Shown here: piece after piece, positions 9,321 to 17,175 of the stretch
How the letters are laid out: every line of letters starts with the position of its first letter
How positions within the stretch are numbered: the stretch's first letter is position 1
DNA from: Pseudomonas capeferrum
Lineage (GTDB): Bacteria > Pseudomonadota > Gammaproteobacteria > Pseudomonadales > Pseudomonadaceae
DNA: 64,000 bases
Direction of reading: 5' to 3'
NCBI RefSeq assembly: GCF_000731675.1
Contig: NZ_JMIT01000005.1
Coordinates: forward strand, 122,508 to 186,507
Program-made: the position numbers and the translations under genes
The notes under the pieces: model-generated
The model's database searches: none
Told to the model about the DNA's origin: nothing
Seen by the model: the letters and a program-made list of their open reading frames with translations, nothing else

Positions 9321-9434
9321 TGTAGGAGCGGCCTTGCGTCGCGATAGGGGTGCGTAGCGGCCCCAGGTTTTCTGTAGTGGCATAAATCGCCGGGGCCGCT
9401 ACGCAGCCCTATCGCGACGCAAGGCCGCTCCTAC
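9321..9434. repeat. REP pair, family 2 (inverted)
   Basis: Long inverted repeat built from the second palindromic family of the window (TGTAGGAGCGGCCTTGCGTC type). The arms begin at 9321 and end at 9434, with a second internal pairing GTAGCGGCCCC/GGGGCCGCTAC. It fills the gap between creB and the retropepsin-like gene. Confidence 0.87.
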
Positions 9435-9456
9435 GATGGGCCAGTCAGGTTCCAGG

Positions 9457-9957
9457 TCAGCAGTCCGGTTTGCCAGCGGTAAACTTCTTGGCCGGGTTGA
9501 CCGCCGCCTTGAACTCACGCAACGCCTTTGACCCGATCAACAGCGGGTAGTTGAAGCTGCTGCGGTCTACCAGGTTCACCTCAACGGTGCGCTTCTCATC
9601 ACCCAGGCACAACTCCAGGTCCACCACCGGGCGCTTGGAGATTTCCGGCGGATCGCCTTCTTCCTCTTCGTCGGCACGGCCCTTGATCTTGCTGATGCGC
9701 GAGACCTTGTGCTCGTAGACCTTGCCGTCGGACTCCTTGGTCGCCAGACGGAAGCGCACCCACTCATCGCCATCGCGGGTGAACAGCTCGATGTCCTTGG
9801 CCGACAGCGATGCAGTGAAGGCGCCAGTGTCCATCTTGGCCTTCAGCGTTTCGCCGATTTCCGGCAGGGCAATGTTTTCGTAACGGCCATAAATCGTCGG
9901 CTCAGCGGCCATGACCGGCAAGGCAAACAGCGACAACAGGGCAAGCAGTGATTTCAC
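9457..9957 (-). CDS. Retropepsin-like aspartic protease family protein (RimK/zinc-protease-like), exported
   Basis: A 166-aa exported protein with signal peptide MKSLLALLSLFALPVMA. The mature part has KMDTGAFTASLSA, the Asp-Thr-Gly hallmark of the retropepsin fold, and LLIGSKALREF near the end. This matches the family often annotated 'ATP-dependent zinc protease' (PF05618), a label generally thought misleading because no zinc site or ATPase is present. It has a single aspartate motif, so an active form would have to be a dimer. Its substrate is unknown. It stands alone on the minus strand, divergent from the acyltransferase. Confidence 0.82.
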   Translation of the reverse strand: MKSLLALLSLFALPVMAAEPTIYGRYENIALPEIGETLKAKMDTGAFTASLSAKDIELFTRDGDEWVRFRLATKESDGKVYEHKVSRISKIKGRADEEEEGDPPEISKRPVVDLELCLGDEKRTVEVNLVDRSSFNYPLLIGSKALREFKAAVNPAKKFTAGKPDC

Positions 9958-10139
9958 GGGTTACGCTTCCTTGATTGCAGACAGTGCTTAGACTGCACAC
10001 GTTGAATAGGTTCGTCGTTACAGGGTAATCAACACAATGTGAAACATTTGTACCCGCCGACGGGCACTGGAAATTTGGCGTGGGGCGCATCGCTGCTTAT
10101 CATTGCCGACCGCGTTTATCTCACAACAAGAGTTTCTTT

Positions 10140-11030
10140 ATGCGTCGCCTGCTGACCGGCATTCTCACAACCCTTCTGTTGCTGCTCAACACCGTGGTGT
10201 TGATCTGCCCGCTGCTGGTGTTTGCCCTGCTCAAGCTGGTGCTGCCGGGCCGTGGCCGCGACTACGCATCCGCCGCGGTGATGTGGGTGGCCGAAACCTG
10301 GTCGGAGATCGACAAAGCGATCTTTGCCCTGTGCATCCCCACCCAGTGGGACATCCGCGGCGTCGAGCGCCTGCGCAAGGACACCTCGTACCTGGCCGTG
10401 AGTAACCACCAGAGCTGGGTCGACATCCCCGCGCTGATCGAAAGCCTCAACCGCCGCACGCCGTTCTTCAAGTTCTTCCTCAAGAAGGAGCTGATCTGGG
10501 TACCGCTGCTGGGCCTGGCCTGGTGGGGGCTGGATTACCCGTTCATGAAGCGCTACAGCAAGGCGTTTCTGGACAAGCACCCCGAGCTCAAGGGCAAGGA
10601 CCTGGAAATCACCAAAGCCGCCTGCGAGCTGTTCAAGCGCCAGCCGGTGACCGTGGTCAACTACCTCGAAGGCACACGCTTCACCGAGGCCAAGCGCCAA
10701 GAGCAGCAATCGCCTTACCGTCACCTGCTAAAGCCCAAGGCCGGGGGCGTGGCTTTTGTGCTGGCGGCGCTGGGCGAGCAGCTGGACGCGCTGCTGGACG
10801 TGACCATCGTTTACCCCGGCAACAAGGCGCCCGGCTTCTGGGACTTGCTCAATGGCAGCATTAGCCGGGTGATTATCGACATTCGAGTGCGTGAGCTGGA
10901 CCCGGCATTGTGGGATGGGGATTATGAAAATGACCCGGCCTTCCGGCAGACCGTGCAGGCATGGGTGAACCAGCTGTGGCTGGAGAAGGATCAGCGGATC
11001 GAGCAGTTGCGTGGGGAATTGGCTAAGTAG
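10140..11030 (+). CDS. Membrane 1-acylglycerol-3-phosphate-type acyltransferase (PlsC/YihG-like)
   Basis: A PlsC-family acyltransferase of 296 aa that probably acylates a lysophospholipid at the inner membrane. Two adjacent N-terminal hydrophobic helices (about 5-40) precede the acyltransferase motif I NHQSWVD (HX4D), the FFLKKELIWVPLLG block, motif III EGTRF, and a PKAGG block. The order and length resemble E. coli YihG. The start is ATG 10140, where the hydrophobic N-terminus begins; upstream in-frame codons are intergenic. A REP pair follows. Confidence 0.86.
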   Translation: MRRLLTGILTTLLLLLNTVVLICPLLVFALLKLVLPGRGRDYASAAVMWVAETWSEIDKAIFALCIPTQWDIRGVERLRKDTSYLAVSNHQSWVDIPALIESLNRRTPFFKFFLKKELIWVPLLGLAWWGLDYPFMKRYSKAFLDKHPELKGKDLEITKAACELFKRQPVTVVNYLEGTRFTEAKRQEQQSPYRHLLKPKAGGVAFVLAALGEQLDALLDVTIVYPGNKAPGFWDLLNGSISRVIIDIRVRELDPALWDGDYENDPAFRQTVQAWVNQLWLEKDQRIEQLRGELAK

Positions 11031-11040
11031 TAAGCCTGGG

Positions 11041-11116
11041 CCGGCCTCTTCGCGGGGCAAGCCCGCTCCCACGGTCAGTGGTCGGCCTGTGGGAGCGGGC
11101 TTGCCCCGCGAAGACG
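11041..11116. repeat. REP pair, family 1 (inverted)
   Basis: Two head-to-head family-1 units (TTCGCGGGGCAAGCCCGCTC and its complement) separated by about 15 nt, directly after the acyltransferase gene. They may stabilise or terminate its message. Confidence 0.88.
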
Positions 11117-11243
11117 CCCCCCCAGATAAACTCGATTAAAAGCCTGGCTAATAATCAGCATAAGGATTACTTCTTTGTCATCATCCCCATAAGTGGATAA
11201 AAATCGATCAAAGCACAATTACAAAAAATGCCTGGATCGATCA

Positions 11244-12614
11244 ATGGCCAACCAACCTAGCTCCGCCCCCGCCCAGCTCCGCCGTGTCCTCGGCCTGCCC
11301 GCCCTGGTGTTTTTCGGCCTTGTCTACATGGTCCCGCTGACCATCTTCACCACCTACGGCATCGTCACCGAGCTCACCGGTGGCCGCACCGCTGGCGCCT
11401 ACCTGGTCACGTTGCTGGCCATGTCGTTTACCGCCACGTCTTACAGCTACATGGTCAAGCGCTTCCCGGTCGCGGGTTCGGCGTACTCCTACACCAACAT
11501 GGCCTTTGGCCCTAACGTGGGCTTTCTCGCCGGCTGGTCGCTGCTTCTCGATTACCTGTTCATCCCGATGATCAACTACCTGCTCATCGGCCTGTTCCTC
11601 AACATCGCCTTCCCCGCCATCCCAGCCTGGTCCCTGATCCTTGCCTCGGTCGCGCTGGTGACCGTGCTCAACGTGATCGGTATCCACTCGGTGGCCAAGG
11701 CCAGCAACCTCATCGTCGGCGCGCAGATCGTATTCATCGGGGTGTTCGTGGGGCTGTCTTGCCAGACCCTGGCCGGCCAGCCGGTGGACTTGCTGTCACC
11801 GCTGATGGGTGACGGCACCCAGCCTGGTTTTGGCCCGTTGATGGCCGGTGCTGCGGTACTGTGCCTGTCGTTCCTCGGTTTCGATGCTGTCTCGACCCTG
11901 GCCGAAGAATGCCGCGACGCCCGCCGCGACGTGCCACGGGCGATCATCCTGACCACGCTGTTTGCCGGCGTGCTGTTCACCGTACTGGCCTACGTCAGCC
12001 AGCTGGTGTTCCCGGGCAGCACCTTCGTCAATGCCGATGCGGCGGCGAACGAGGTGATGTTCAAGGCGGGCGGGCAGTTCCTGGCCAACTTCTTCACGGC
12101 TGCGTTCGTTGCCGGCAGCCTGGGTTCGGCGCTGGCCTCGCAGGCGGCGGTGTCGCGCATCCTGTTCACCATGGGACGTGACAAAGTGCTGCCACAGCGC
12201 ACATTCGGGTATCTGTCGCCACGCTTCGGCACGCCAGTGTTCGCCATCCTGCTGGTGTCGGCGTTCTCGTTGCTGGCGCTGGTGATCGACCTGGCCACCC
12301 TCGCCTCGTTGATCAGCTTTGGCGCGCTGGTGGCGTTTTCGGCGGTGAACCTGGCAGTGGTGAAGACGCACCTGATGAACGACAGCGCGCAGCGTAACCT
12401 CAAAGGCTTGCTGTGCTATGGCGCGGTGCCGTTGGTGGGGTTGAGCTTGACCCTGTGGCTGTGGACCAGCTTGTCGGCGCTGACGTTGGTGATTGGGCTG
12501 TGCTGGTTTGCGTTAGGGCTGGCGTATCTGGCGGTGCTGACGGCTGGCTTCCGCCGCCCGGTGCGCTTGGTGGATTTTTCAGAAGCAGGGGAATCAGAAA
12601 GAATGACCTGGTAA
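11244..12614 (+). CDS. APC-family amino acid/polyamine permease (PuuP-like)
   Basis: An inner-membrane secondary transporter of 456 aa with about 12 hydrophobic helices. The N-terminal LGLPALVFFGLVYMVPLTIF and SYSYMVKRFPVAGSAYSY are typical of the amino acid-polyamine-organocation superfamily. FLGFDAVSTLAEECRDARRDVPRAI in the middle is the conserved loop of the PuuP/amino-acid permease branch. Substrate cannot be assigned from sequence; putrescine or an amino acid is likely. The start ATG 11244 follows a poor ribosome-binding site, and 51 nt of upstream open frame are less likely coding. Its last codons overlap the first copy of the 16-bp palindrome described below. Confidence 0.83.
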   Translation: MANQPSSAPAQLRRVLGLPALVFFGLVYMVPLTIFTTYGIVTELTGGRTAGAYLVTLLAMSFTATSYSYMVKRFPVAGSAYSYTNMAFGPNVGFLAGWSLLLDYLFIPMINYLLIGLFLNIAFPAIPAWSLILASVALVTVLNVIGIHSVAKASNLIVGAQIVFIGVFVGLSCQTLAGQPVDLLSPLMGDGTQPGFGPLMAGAAVLCLSFLGFDAVSTLAEECRDARRDVPRAIILTTLFAGVLFTVLAYVSQLVFPGSTFVNADAAANEVMFKAGGQFLANFFTAAFVAGSLGSALASQAAVSRILFTMGRDKVLPQRTFGYLSPRFGTPVFAILLVSAFSLLALVIDLATLASLISFGALVAFSAVNLAVVKTHLMNDSAQRNLKGLLCYGAVPLVGLSLTLWLWTSLSALTLVIGLCWFALGLAYLAVLTAGFRRPVRLVDFSEAGESERMTW

Positions 12615-12623
12615 TTCTGCCAG
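12608..12623 (+). promoter_or_regulatory. Lux-box-like 16-bp palindrome, copy A (upstream of RHS gene 1)
   Basis: CTGGTAATTCTGCCAG followed by TT. It lies 56 nt before the RHS ATG and overlaps the stop codon of the permease. It is one of six related sites in the window, each facing the start of an accessory gene. The CT-N12-AG geometry is that of lux/las boxes; the binding protein is unknown. Confidence 0.6.
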
Positions 12624-12652
12624 TTGCTCGATCGCCGACACGACTGCAGGCT

Positions 12653-12675
12653 TTTAGCACCTCAGGAGTGCTAAA
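12653..12675 (+). promoter_or_regulatory. Leader hairpin holding the ribosome-binding site of RHS gene 1
   Basis: TTTAGCAC (12653-12660) pairs with GTGCTAAA (12668-12675) around a 7-nt loop. The AGGAG ribosome-binding site (12664-12668) sits in the loop and the first base of the right arm, just before the ATG at 12680. It could limit translation. Confidence 0.5.
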
Positions 12676-12679
12676 GGCC

Positions 12680-13423
12680 ATGAGCATGAATACCTCATCG
12701 AATACCCGCGCCTACACCGTTTATGGATGGACGAACTGCGATCTCCCGGAGGTGCTGCTGGGCTTCAACGGCGAGTACCTCGACCCTCTTACTCACCATT
12801 ACCCTTTGGGCAAGGGCCACCGTGCATTTTCTCCCAGGTTGATGCGGTTCTACTCACCGGACGTGCTTAGTCCCTTTGATAACGGTGGTCTGAATGCCTA
12901 TGCCTACTGCGCAGGGGACCCAGCGAATCTTGTAGACCCTACAGGGCTGGCACCGACGACATACCGGTTTCCGGGCATACACTCCGTCACATCTCGAAAG
13001 CCTACTGCGCTAACCGCAAAGATCACGGCTGGCCAAAGACGACCCGCGCCAGGTTTGGCTGAAAGAAGGCCGCCTGATTACACCTGGGCTACAGCAAAAA
13101 AGCTTCAACAAGATGAGACAATCCCCCCCTACAGCAAAACCCCTAAGGAAAATCAGCGCACATTGAATCTCAACTTGGGACATCATGATACGACAACGCC
13201 ACTGAGAGAAGCTGAGGCCAAAGAACTTCGACTAAAGCTTACACAGCAGGCGATGGTTGCTGATGAAGCACAGGCCGCCGGTCCGCGTGGTAATGATTAC
13301 GCTGAATTCGGTGAAACGCTCGTAGCCGTTGAGGCTGTTATCAACTCCGTGGATTTGGGCCGAGTCGCAATAAACCATCGGCTGTACAATACGGCCTCAC
13401 AGCTCCGGTCTATCAGACGCTAA
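12680..13423 (+). CDS. Orphan RHS repeat-associated core protein 1, with variable C-terminus
   Basis: A 247-aa protein with only the RHS-associated core: LLGFNGEYLDPLTHHYPLGKGHRAFSP, LMRFYSPDVLSPFDNGGLNAYAYC and GDPANLVDPTG (about residues 25-90). The large YD-repeat shell of classical Rhs proteins is absent. After the DPTG boundary comes about 155 residues of unrelated, lower-GC sequence with no recognised toxin motif. In full-length Rhs toxins this position holds the polymorphic toxin domain, so a toxin role is inference. No separate immunity gene is evident. Start ATG 12680 is preceded by AGGAG in a hairpin loop; an alternative ATG lies 6 nt on. Confidence 0.82.
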   Translation: MSMNTSSNTRAYTVYGWTNCDLPEVLLGFNGEYLDPLTHHYPLGKGHRAFSPRLMRFYSPDVLSPFDNGGLNAYAYCAGDPANLVDPTGLAPTTYRFPGIHSVTSRKPTALTAKITAGQRRPAPGLAERRPPDYTWATAKKLQQDETIPPYSKTPKENQRTLNLNLGHHDTTTPLREAEAKELRLKLTQQAMVADEAQAAGPRGNDYAEFGETLVAVEAVINSVDLGRVAINHRLYNTASQLRSIRR

Positions 13424-13461
13424 AAGGGTAGGCTACATGAGGACCATTCAGCGCCTTCTGT

Positions 13462-14037
13462 TCACACCGACGGCTGGGCCAAGGGGGTAGGGTTAGTCCA
13501 CAGGCTACCCAAATTCTGCAGCAACGACCCGGCAATCCCCTGCTGCCCCAGGTATTGCAGAATCAGCGGCGCAAACTGCCCGATCATGCCGGTGTCCATC
13601 CCAAGCGCCTTGAACGCACTGTCCAGGTCGCCGCGGTTCTCGACGTTGTTACCCAGCGCATTGCTCAGCGCCGAGTGGCTTTCGCTGTTCTTGCCCAGCA
13701 TTTCACCCAGCCCACTCAACCCGCCCAGCGCATTGGCGCCCGACAGCAGGTCCAGCCCAGGCACCGCTTTGGTCAATTGGCCGTAATCGTCAGCGCTCAG
13801 GTTATTGCGCGCCAGCCCCAGCATCGCCCCTGCCCCGCCCACGGCCTGCTCCGGGGTGATGTTCAGTTCGCTGCCCAAAGTGTTGAGCAAATTGGCCTGC
13901 GCCTCGGGCGCCTGCACCTGGCCCTGCTGTTTCTGGTTCTGCATGGCCGACACGGCGTTGGCGGCGTCGCTGAGGTTGAAGGCGAACACCGGGCTTGCGG
14001 CCAGGGTCATCAGGGTTGCCAGGGTGAGAGCTTTCAT
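13462..14037 (-). CDS. DUF2780-type exported protein
   Basis: A 191-aa exported protein of unknown function. The signal peptide is MKALTLATLMTLAASPVFAF. The mature part is rich in Leu, Gly, Asn and Gln and predicted helical, with LLNTLGSELNITPEQAVGGAGAMLGLARNNLS and QFAPLILQYLGQQG, as in DUF2780/VcgC-type proteins common in Pseudomonas. GAGG precedes the ATG at 14035-14037. It lies alone between two RHS loci, convergent with RHS gene 1. Confidence 0.75.
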   Translation of the reverse strand: MKALTLATLMTLAASPVFAFNLSDAANAVSAMQNQKQQGQVQAPEAQANLLNTLGSELNITPEQAVGGAGAMLGLARNNLSADDYGQLTKAVPGLDLLSGANALGGLSGLGEMLGKNSESHSALSNALGNNVENRGDLDSAFKALGMDTGMIGQFAPLILQYLGQQGIAGSLLQNLGSLWTNPTPLAQPSV

Positions 14038-14125
14038 CGGGAGGGACCTCGTAGGCCGGAATGGCCTGGGAAACGAGGCATTCGACTGAGAGATTGAAGG
14101 TTTGTTCCAGGCCGCAGATCGGGAT

Positions 14126-14160
14126 CCTGTGGGAGCGGGCTTGCCCCGCGAAGGGCCGCA
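14126..14160. repeat. Single REP unit, family 1
   Basis: One family-1 unit (CCTGTGGGAGCGGGCTTGCC onwards) between the DUF2780 gene and the DUF3077 gene. It is immediately followed by a GGGCCGC/GCGGCCC hairpin. Confidence 0.82.
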
Positions 14161-14189
14161 CAGCGGCCCCCGCTAACAGACTGGCCCAG

Positions 14190-14462
14190 TCAGTGCCTTC
14201 TGTTCCGAGCAAGCTCGATGTCATCCATGATCGCCTTGGCAAACGCACTCAGGTAATCCGCAGCACCGAGCAGCTTATGGTCATCCTCCATATCCCCTTC
14301 GCGCACCAGGTGCTTGATGTACCCCAGCAGTACCGAAACCTGCTCATAGGCATGCTCGAACGGCACACCAGGCATCACCCGGAACAGATGGCTGGGCTGT
14401 TCACCAGCCTCGCAGAAGGTCTTGGCGCCCACCGTAACGTTTGCTTGTCTATCGTCGCTCAT
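14190..14462 (-). CDS. DUF3077-like small protein
   Basis: A 90-aa soluble protein of unknown function. Its central part, LFRVMPGVPFEHAYEQVSVLLGYIKHL, followed by LLGAADYLSAFAKAIMDDIEL, matches the small Pseudomonas proteins grouped as DUF3077. GGAGGG lies upstream at good spacing. It follows the 82-aa gene by 16 nt on the same strand, so the two form a small operon with a long structured leader. No catalytic motif is visible. Confidence 0.7.
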   Translation of the reverse strand: MSDDRQANVTVGAKTFCEAGEQPSHLFRVMPGVPFEHAYEQVSVLLGYIKHLVREGDMEDDHKLLGAADYLSAFAKAIMDDIELARNRRH

Positions 14463-14478
14463 CGCACTACGCCCTCCT

Positions 14479-14727
14479 TCACATACGCGCCAGCGCGTGC
14501 TCGATCAACGCGTGGGCTGTATCGGCGGAATGGATTGCATTGGCCAGCATGTGCAGGCCCGGCTCACCGGTATGGATGCGGCGGTACTCGTCGACGGTTT
14601 CTGAGATACCCAGCAGCATCTCGCTGGCGACAGACAAGGCGTCGAGCGGAATCAAATCGGGGTGGATGGAGGAATAGAGGGTGTTGAACAGTTTAAGGCG
14701 GGGTGGATCGGGGACTATTTTGTTCAT
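14479..14727 (-). CDS. Small hypothetical protein, upstream partner of the DUF3077 gene
   Basis: An 82-aa, mostly helical, acidic protein that I do not recognise. It begins MNKIVPDPPRLKLFNTLY and ends with an alanine- and histidine-rich helix (ANAIHSADTAHALIEHALARM). Its position, first in a two-gene unit with the DUF3077 protein, suggests a common function. No membrane segment, signal peptide or catalytic motif is seen. Confidence 0.6.
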   Translation of the reverse strand: MNKIVPDPPRLKLFNTLYSSIHPDLIPLDALSVASEMLLGISETVDEYRRIHTGEPGLHMLANAIHSADTAHALIEHALARM

Positions 14728-15051
14728 GATTCAACTCGATAGTGATGGGAAAGCCACCAACCTCGTTTCCACACGAATGGAGGCAGCTGAACGCGGGGTG
14801 GAAAACCGGTCATCGAGCAACCCGGTAGGCCAAACGGCCTCCCGCGCACAGCCGCCATAACGGCATGTCGATCGATGACTACCAGGGTTTCCACACCCCC
14901 ATCGCTGAACCGTTCAGCGACCCAACGAGCCTACGGACCGGGGCTCACAGGGGCAATCAGACGCGATTCGACAGACTGCGTAGGGTATTTCCTGCGGATT
15001 CGTAGAGTAAGCAGGAAATGGCCCATAGCCATGTAGGCAATTTCCGCATAC
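14728..15051 (-). promoter_or_regulatory. Structured leader/promoter region of the DUF3077 pair
   Basis: About 320 nt without a supported gene but full of pairing elements. GTTTCCACAC (14765-14774) faces GGGTGGAAAAC (14796-14806), and a third copy, GGTTTCCACACC, is at 14886-14897. A hairpin AGGCC/GGCCT lies near 14826-14840. A perfect 9-bp inverted repeat TCGCTGAAC-C-GTTCAGCGA spans 14902-14920. Read on the minus strand, these would form successive stem-loops ahead of the 82-aa gene. A regulatory RNA leader is possible, not shown. Confidence 0.4.
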
Positions 15052-15067
15052 CTATCATTTTTGCCAG
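15052..15067 (+). promoter_or_regulatory. Lux-box-like 16-bp palindrome, copy B (upstream of RHS gene 2)
   Basis: CTATCATTTTTGCCAG, ending 73 nt before the RHS ATG at 15141. The right half is identical to copies E and F. The third base of the left half is A rather than G. Confidence 0.6.
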
Positions 15068-15096
15068 TAGCCAGCCGCTCCACTCCTGACCAATAT

Positions 15097-15132
15097 CCTG
15101 TTATAGGCCCATCAGCGGTGACTGATAACAGG
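15097..15132 (+). promoter_or_regulatory. Leader hairpin overlapping the ribosome-binding site of RHS gene 2
   Basis: CCTGTTAT (15097-15104) pairs with ATAACAGG (15125-15132) around a 20-nt loop. The right arm runs into the AGGAG ribosome-binding site (15130-15134) of the gene starting at 15141, so folding would hide it. Confidence 0.5.
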
Positions 15133-15140
15133 AGCGCTTC

Positions 15141-16058
15141 ATGAAAAACCAGGCGAACGCTACACAGTTTTTCTACCGGAACGGAAAGCTCATCACCGTG
15201 CAAACAAACCAGAACCGTCGGGCGATCTTTCAGGCTAAGGGGATACCCCTTGCAGAACTGTGTAGTGAACACGCCAGGCTGCTGGCCACCGAAGAGAAAG
15301 GCTCCATATTGCAGACAGACACTAGGGAAGATGATTCTCTGGCCTACACAGCCTATGGCCACGCGTCAAACTTAAGCAGGCTGCAAACCTTGCTTGGTTT
15401 TAACGGCGAACCATTCGAGGCGGTGTCAGAAAACTATTTACTTGGCCCCGGCTACCATCGAAGCTTTAGCCCAAGGCTTATGCGTTTTCAGTCACCTGAC
15501 GACCTCAGCCCATTCTACAAGGGGGGGCTTAATGCTTATACATATTGCGTTGGCGACCCGATTAATAATATAGACCCTTCTGGGAAATCCTTTGTGAAAT
15601 GGTTAAAAAACACGTTTAGCCATAGAGTCGAAAGAAAAATATCACGCATAACGGCTTTCAACGAAAAAGTCAAAAATAGAAACGAAGCACTCAATGAGAT
15701 CATTAACAATCCTCACTACCTCAAGAACAATAAGCCCGTACCGGCCACTTCTCAGAACCTTATGCACCTTGCCGAGATAAGCGCCAACATCAAAACAATG
15801 AAGAGCACTTTAAAATCTCCTACACCACTATCCACGAAGGATATCAATTACGCGCGAAAGCACAAAATGAGAATCAATATCTCAGACTCCAGATTGGAAG
15901 CTGAGTACTCAAACGCCCTAATCTTTATAGACAGTCTCAATCAAAATAATAGAATGTCTAATACATCAAAAGCCATTCGACAACCGCCTGAAAACCCTAC
16001 GATAGGCGTCCCACCCGAGAGAAACAGGGACAGGTTTGGGTATAACCCTGACAATTGA
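15141..16058 (+). CDS. Orphan RHS repeat-associated core protein 2, with variable C-terminus
   Basis: A 305-aa protein. The N-terminal segment (residues 1-65: FFYRNGKLITVQTNQNRRAIF, LLATEEKGSIL) is shared with RHS gene 3. It is followed by the core LLGFNGEPFEAV, FSPRLMRFQSPDDLSPFYKGGLNAYTYC and GDPINNIDPSG (about 85-152). After DPSG the remaining ~150 residues are Lys/Asn-rich and clearly lower in GC than the surroundings, a sign of foreign or shuffled origin. They contain no recognised nuclease or deaminase motif. AGGAG precedes the ATG within a hairpin arm. RHS gene 3 follows after 42 nt. Confidence 0.84.
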   Translation: MKNQANATQFFYRNGKLITVQTNQNRRAIFQAKGIPLAELCSEHARLLATEEKGSILQTDTREDDSLAYTAYGHASNLSRLQTLLGFNGEPFEAVSENYLLGPGYHRSFSPRLMRFQSPDDLSPFYKGGLNAYTYCVGDPINNIDPSGKSFVKWLKNTFSHRVERKISRITAFNEKVKNRNEALNEIINNPHYLKNNKPVPATSQNLMHLAEISANIKTMKSTLKSPTPLSTKDINYARKHKMRINISDSRLEAEYSNALIFIDSLNQNNRMSNTSKAIRQPPENPTIGVPPERNRDRFGYNPDN

Positions 16059-16100
16059 GTTATTCAAACTTCCGCATAACATGCTAAAGGGATCGACGTC

Positions 16101-17075
16101 ATGTTTAATTCCTTAAGTAACTCACTCTTCATGTACCGAGGCGGCAAGCTCGTTACCGTGAAGCAGGGCAAGCATCATCGCACCATCTTCCGCAGCGCGG
16201 AGATACCACTGGCCGAGCAGCAAAGGGGTGGCACGCCAGGCATCGGGCTACTGGCAACCGATGACAAGGGTTCCGTTCTCAAAGTGCAAGCCGAAGCCGA
16301 TGTGGAGAATCACTATTACTCAGCCTATGGCGATGCCCCTACACTGCCTTCAGCTCTTACACTCTTGGGATTTAACAGCGAGCTCCTAGAGGCGAACCAT
16401 CGCTGCCAAATGTTAGGCAATGGCTACCGAGCCTACAGCCCGCAGCTGATGCGCTTCCACTCGCCAGACAGTTGGGCGCCCTTCAATCAAGGTGGGATAA
16501 ACGGCTACGCCTACTGCAGCGGGGACCCTGTTAACCGGTTCGATCCCAGCGGACACTTTTTTTTACATATCAGGCCCGCCCAGCATCCCATCCTGAAGCC
16601 TTCGAAACCCAATTTGCTTAAGCCGAGGCGACTCCCCATCGTGCGAAGCGTAAGGATTGATCACTACGAGTCGCTTACCAGGACGACCCTGAGGCCCGGG
16701 GGCAAAGGTGAAAATATGGTGACCACGGCTGAGACTTCGACTCGCAGAACACTCCGAACGACAGAAGTATTCGAGGTGCTTTCCGATCCACAGAGAAGCT
16801 CGGCAACCGTCCATGTGACCAGGACAAGCCTAGACAACTACCTCGCGATCAGTAATACCCTACAAAACGCACAAGCAGCTAATGCAATGAGTGCCCCACA
16901 CAGCACTGTTAGCGCGGCATTCTTGAACAATCTCGAAAATAGCCGCATAGGGCTAACACTCGTTGGAGAAGCGTTATTCCGACGTGCCAATAACCCTCGT
17001 GACTTAACGGCCTACCCGCAAGGTCAGTTCAGGGTCAGTGCAGGTGCCTCTGAAATCAGGCGCACGACCAGATAA
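16101..17075 (+). CDS. Orphan RHS repeat-associated core protein 3, with variable C-terminus
   Basis: A 324-aa homologue of RHS gene 2 in its first ~155 residues: LFMYRGGKLVTVKQGKHHRTI, LLATDDKGSVL, LLGFNSELLEA, YSPQLMRFHSPDSWAPFNQGG, GDPVNRFDPSG. After DPSG the two are unrelated. This C-terminus is Arg/Thr/Ser-rich (for example TTAETSTRRTLRTTEVFEVL) without a recognised toxin signature. It has no palindrome of its own and is probably co-transcribed with gene 2. A strong hairpin terminator follows directly. Confidence 0.84.
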   Translation: MFNSLSNSLFMYRGGKLVTVKQGKHHRTIFRSAEIPLAEQQRGGTPGIGLLATDDKGSVLKVQAEADVENHYYSAYGDAPTLPSALTLLGFNSELLEANHRCQMLGNGYRAYSPQLMRFHSPDSWAPFNQGGINGYAYCSGDPVNRFDPSGHFFLHIRPAQHPILKPSKPNLLKPRRLPIVRSVRIDHYESLTRTTLRPGGKGENMVTTAETSTRRTLRTTEVFEVLSDPQRSSATVHVTRTSLDNYLAISNTLQNAQAANAMSAPHSTVSAAFLNNLENSRIGLTLVGEALFRRANNPRDLTAYPQGQFRVSAGASEIRRTTR

Positions 17076-17076
17076 C

Positions 17077-17108
17077 ACAGTGCCCCTCCTATAGAGGGGC
17101 ACTGTTTC
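17077..17108 (+). terminator. Intrinsic terminator after RHS gene 3
   Basis: ACAGTGCCCCTC (17077-17088) pairs perfectly with GAGGGGCACTGT (17094-17105) around a 5-nt loop, followed by a short T-rich tail. It ends the RHS 2-3 unit. Confidence 0.82.
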
Positions 17109-17175
17109 ATTGCAGCTAGTTTCTGGGCCTGTTCCGTGGCCACGGTGTGCTGGTCAAGAAGGACTGAATTGCGCG

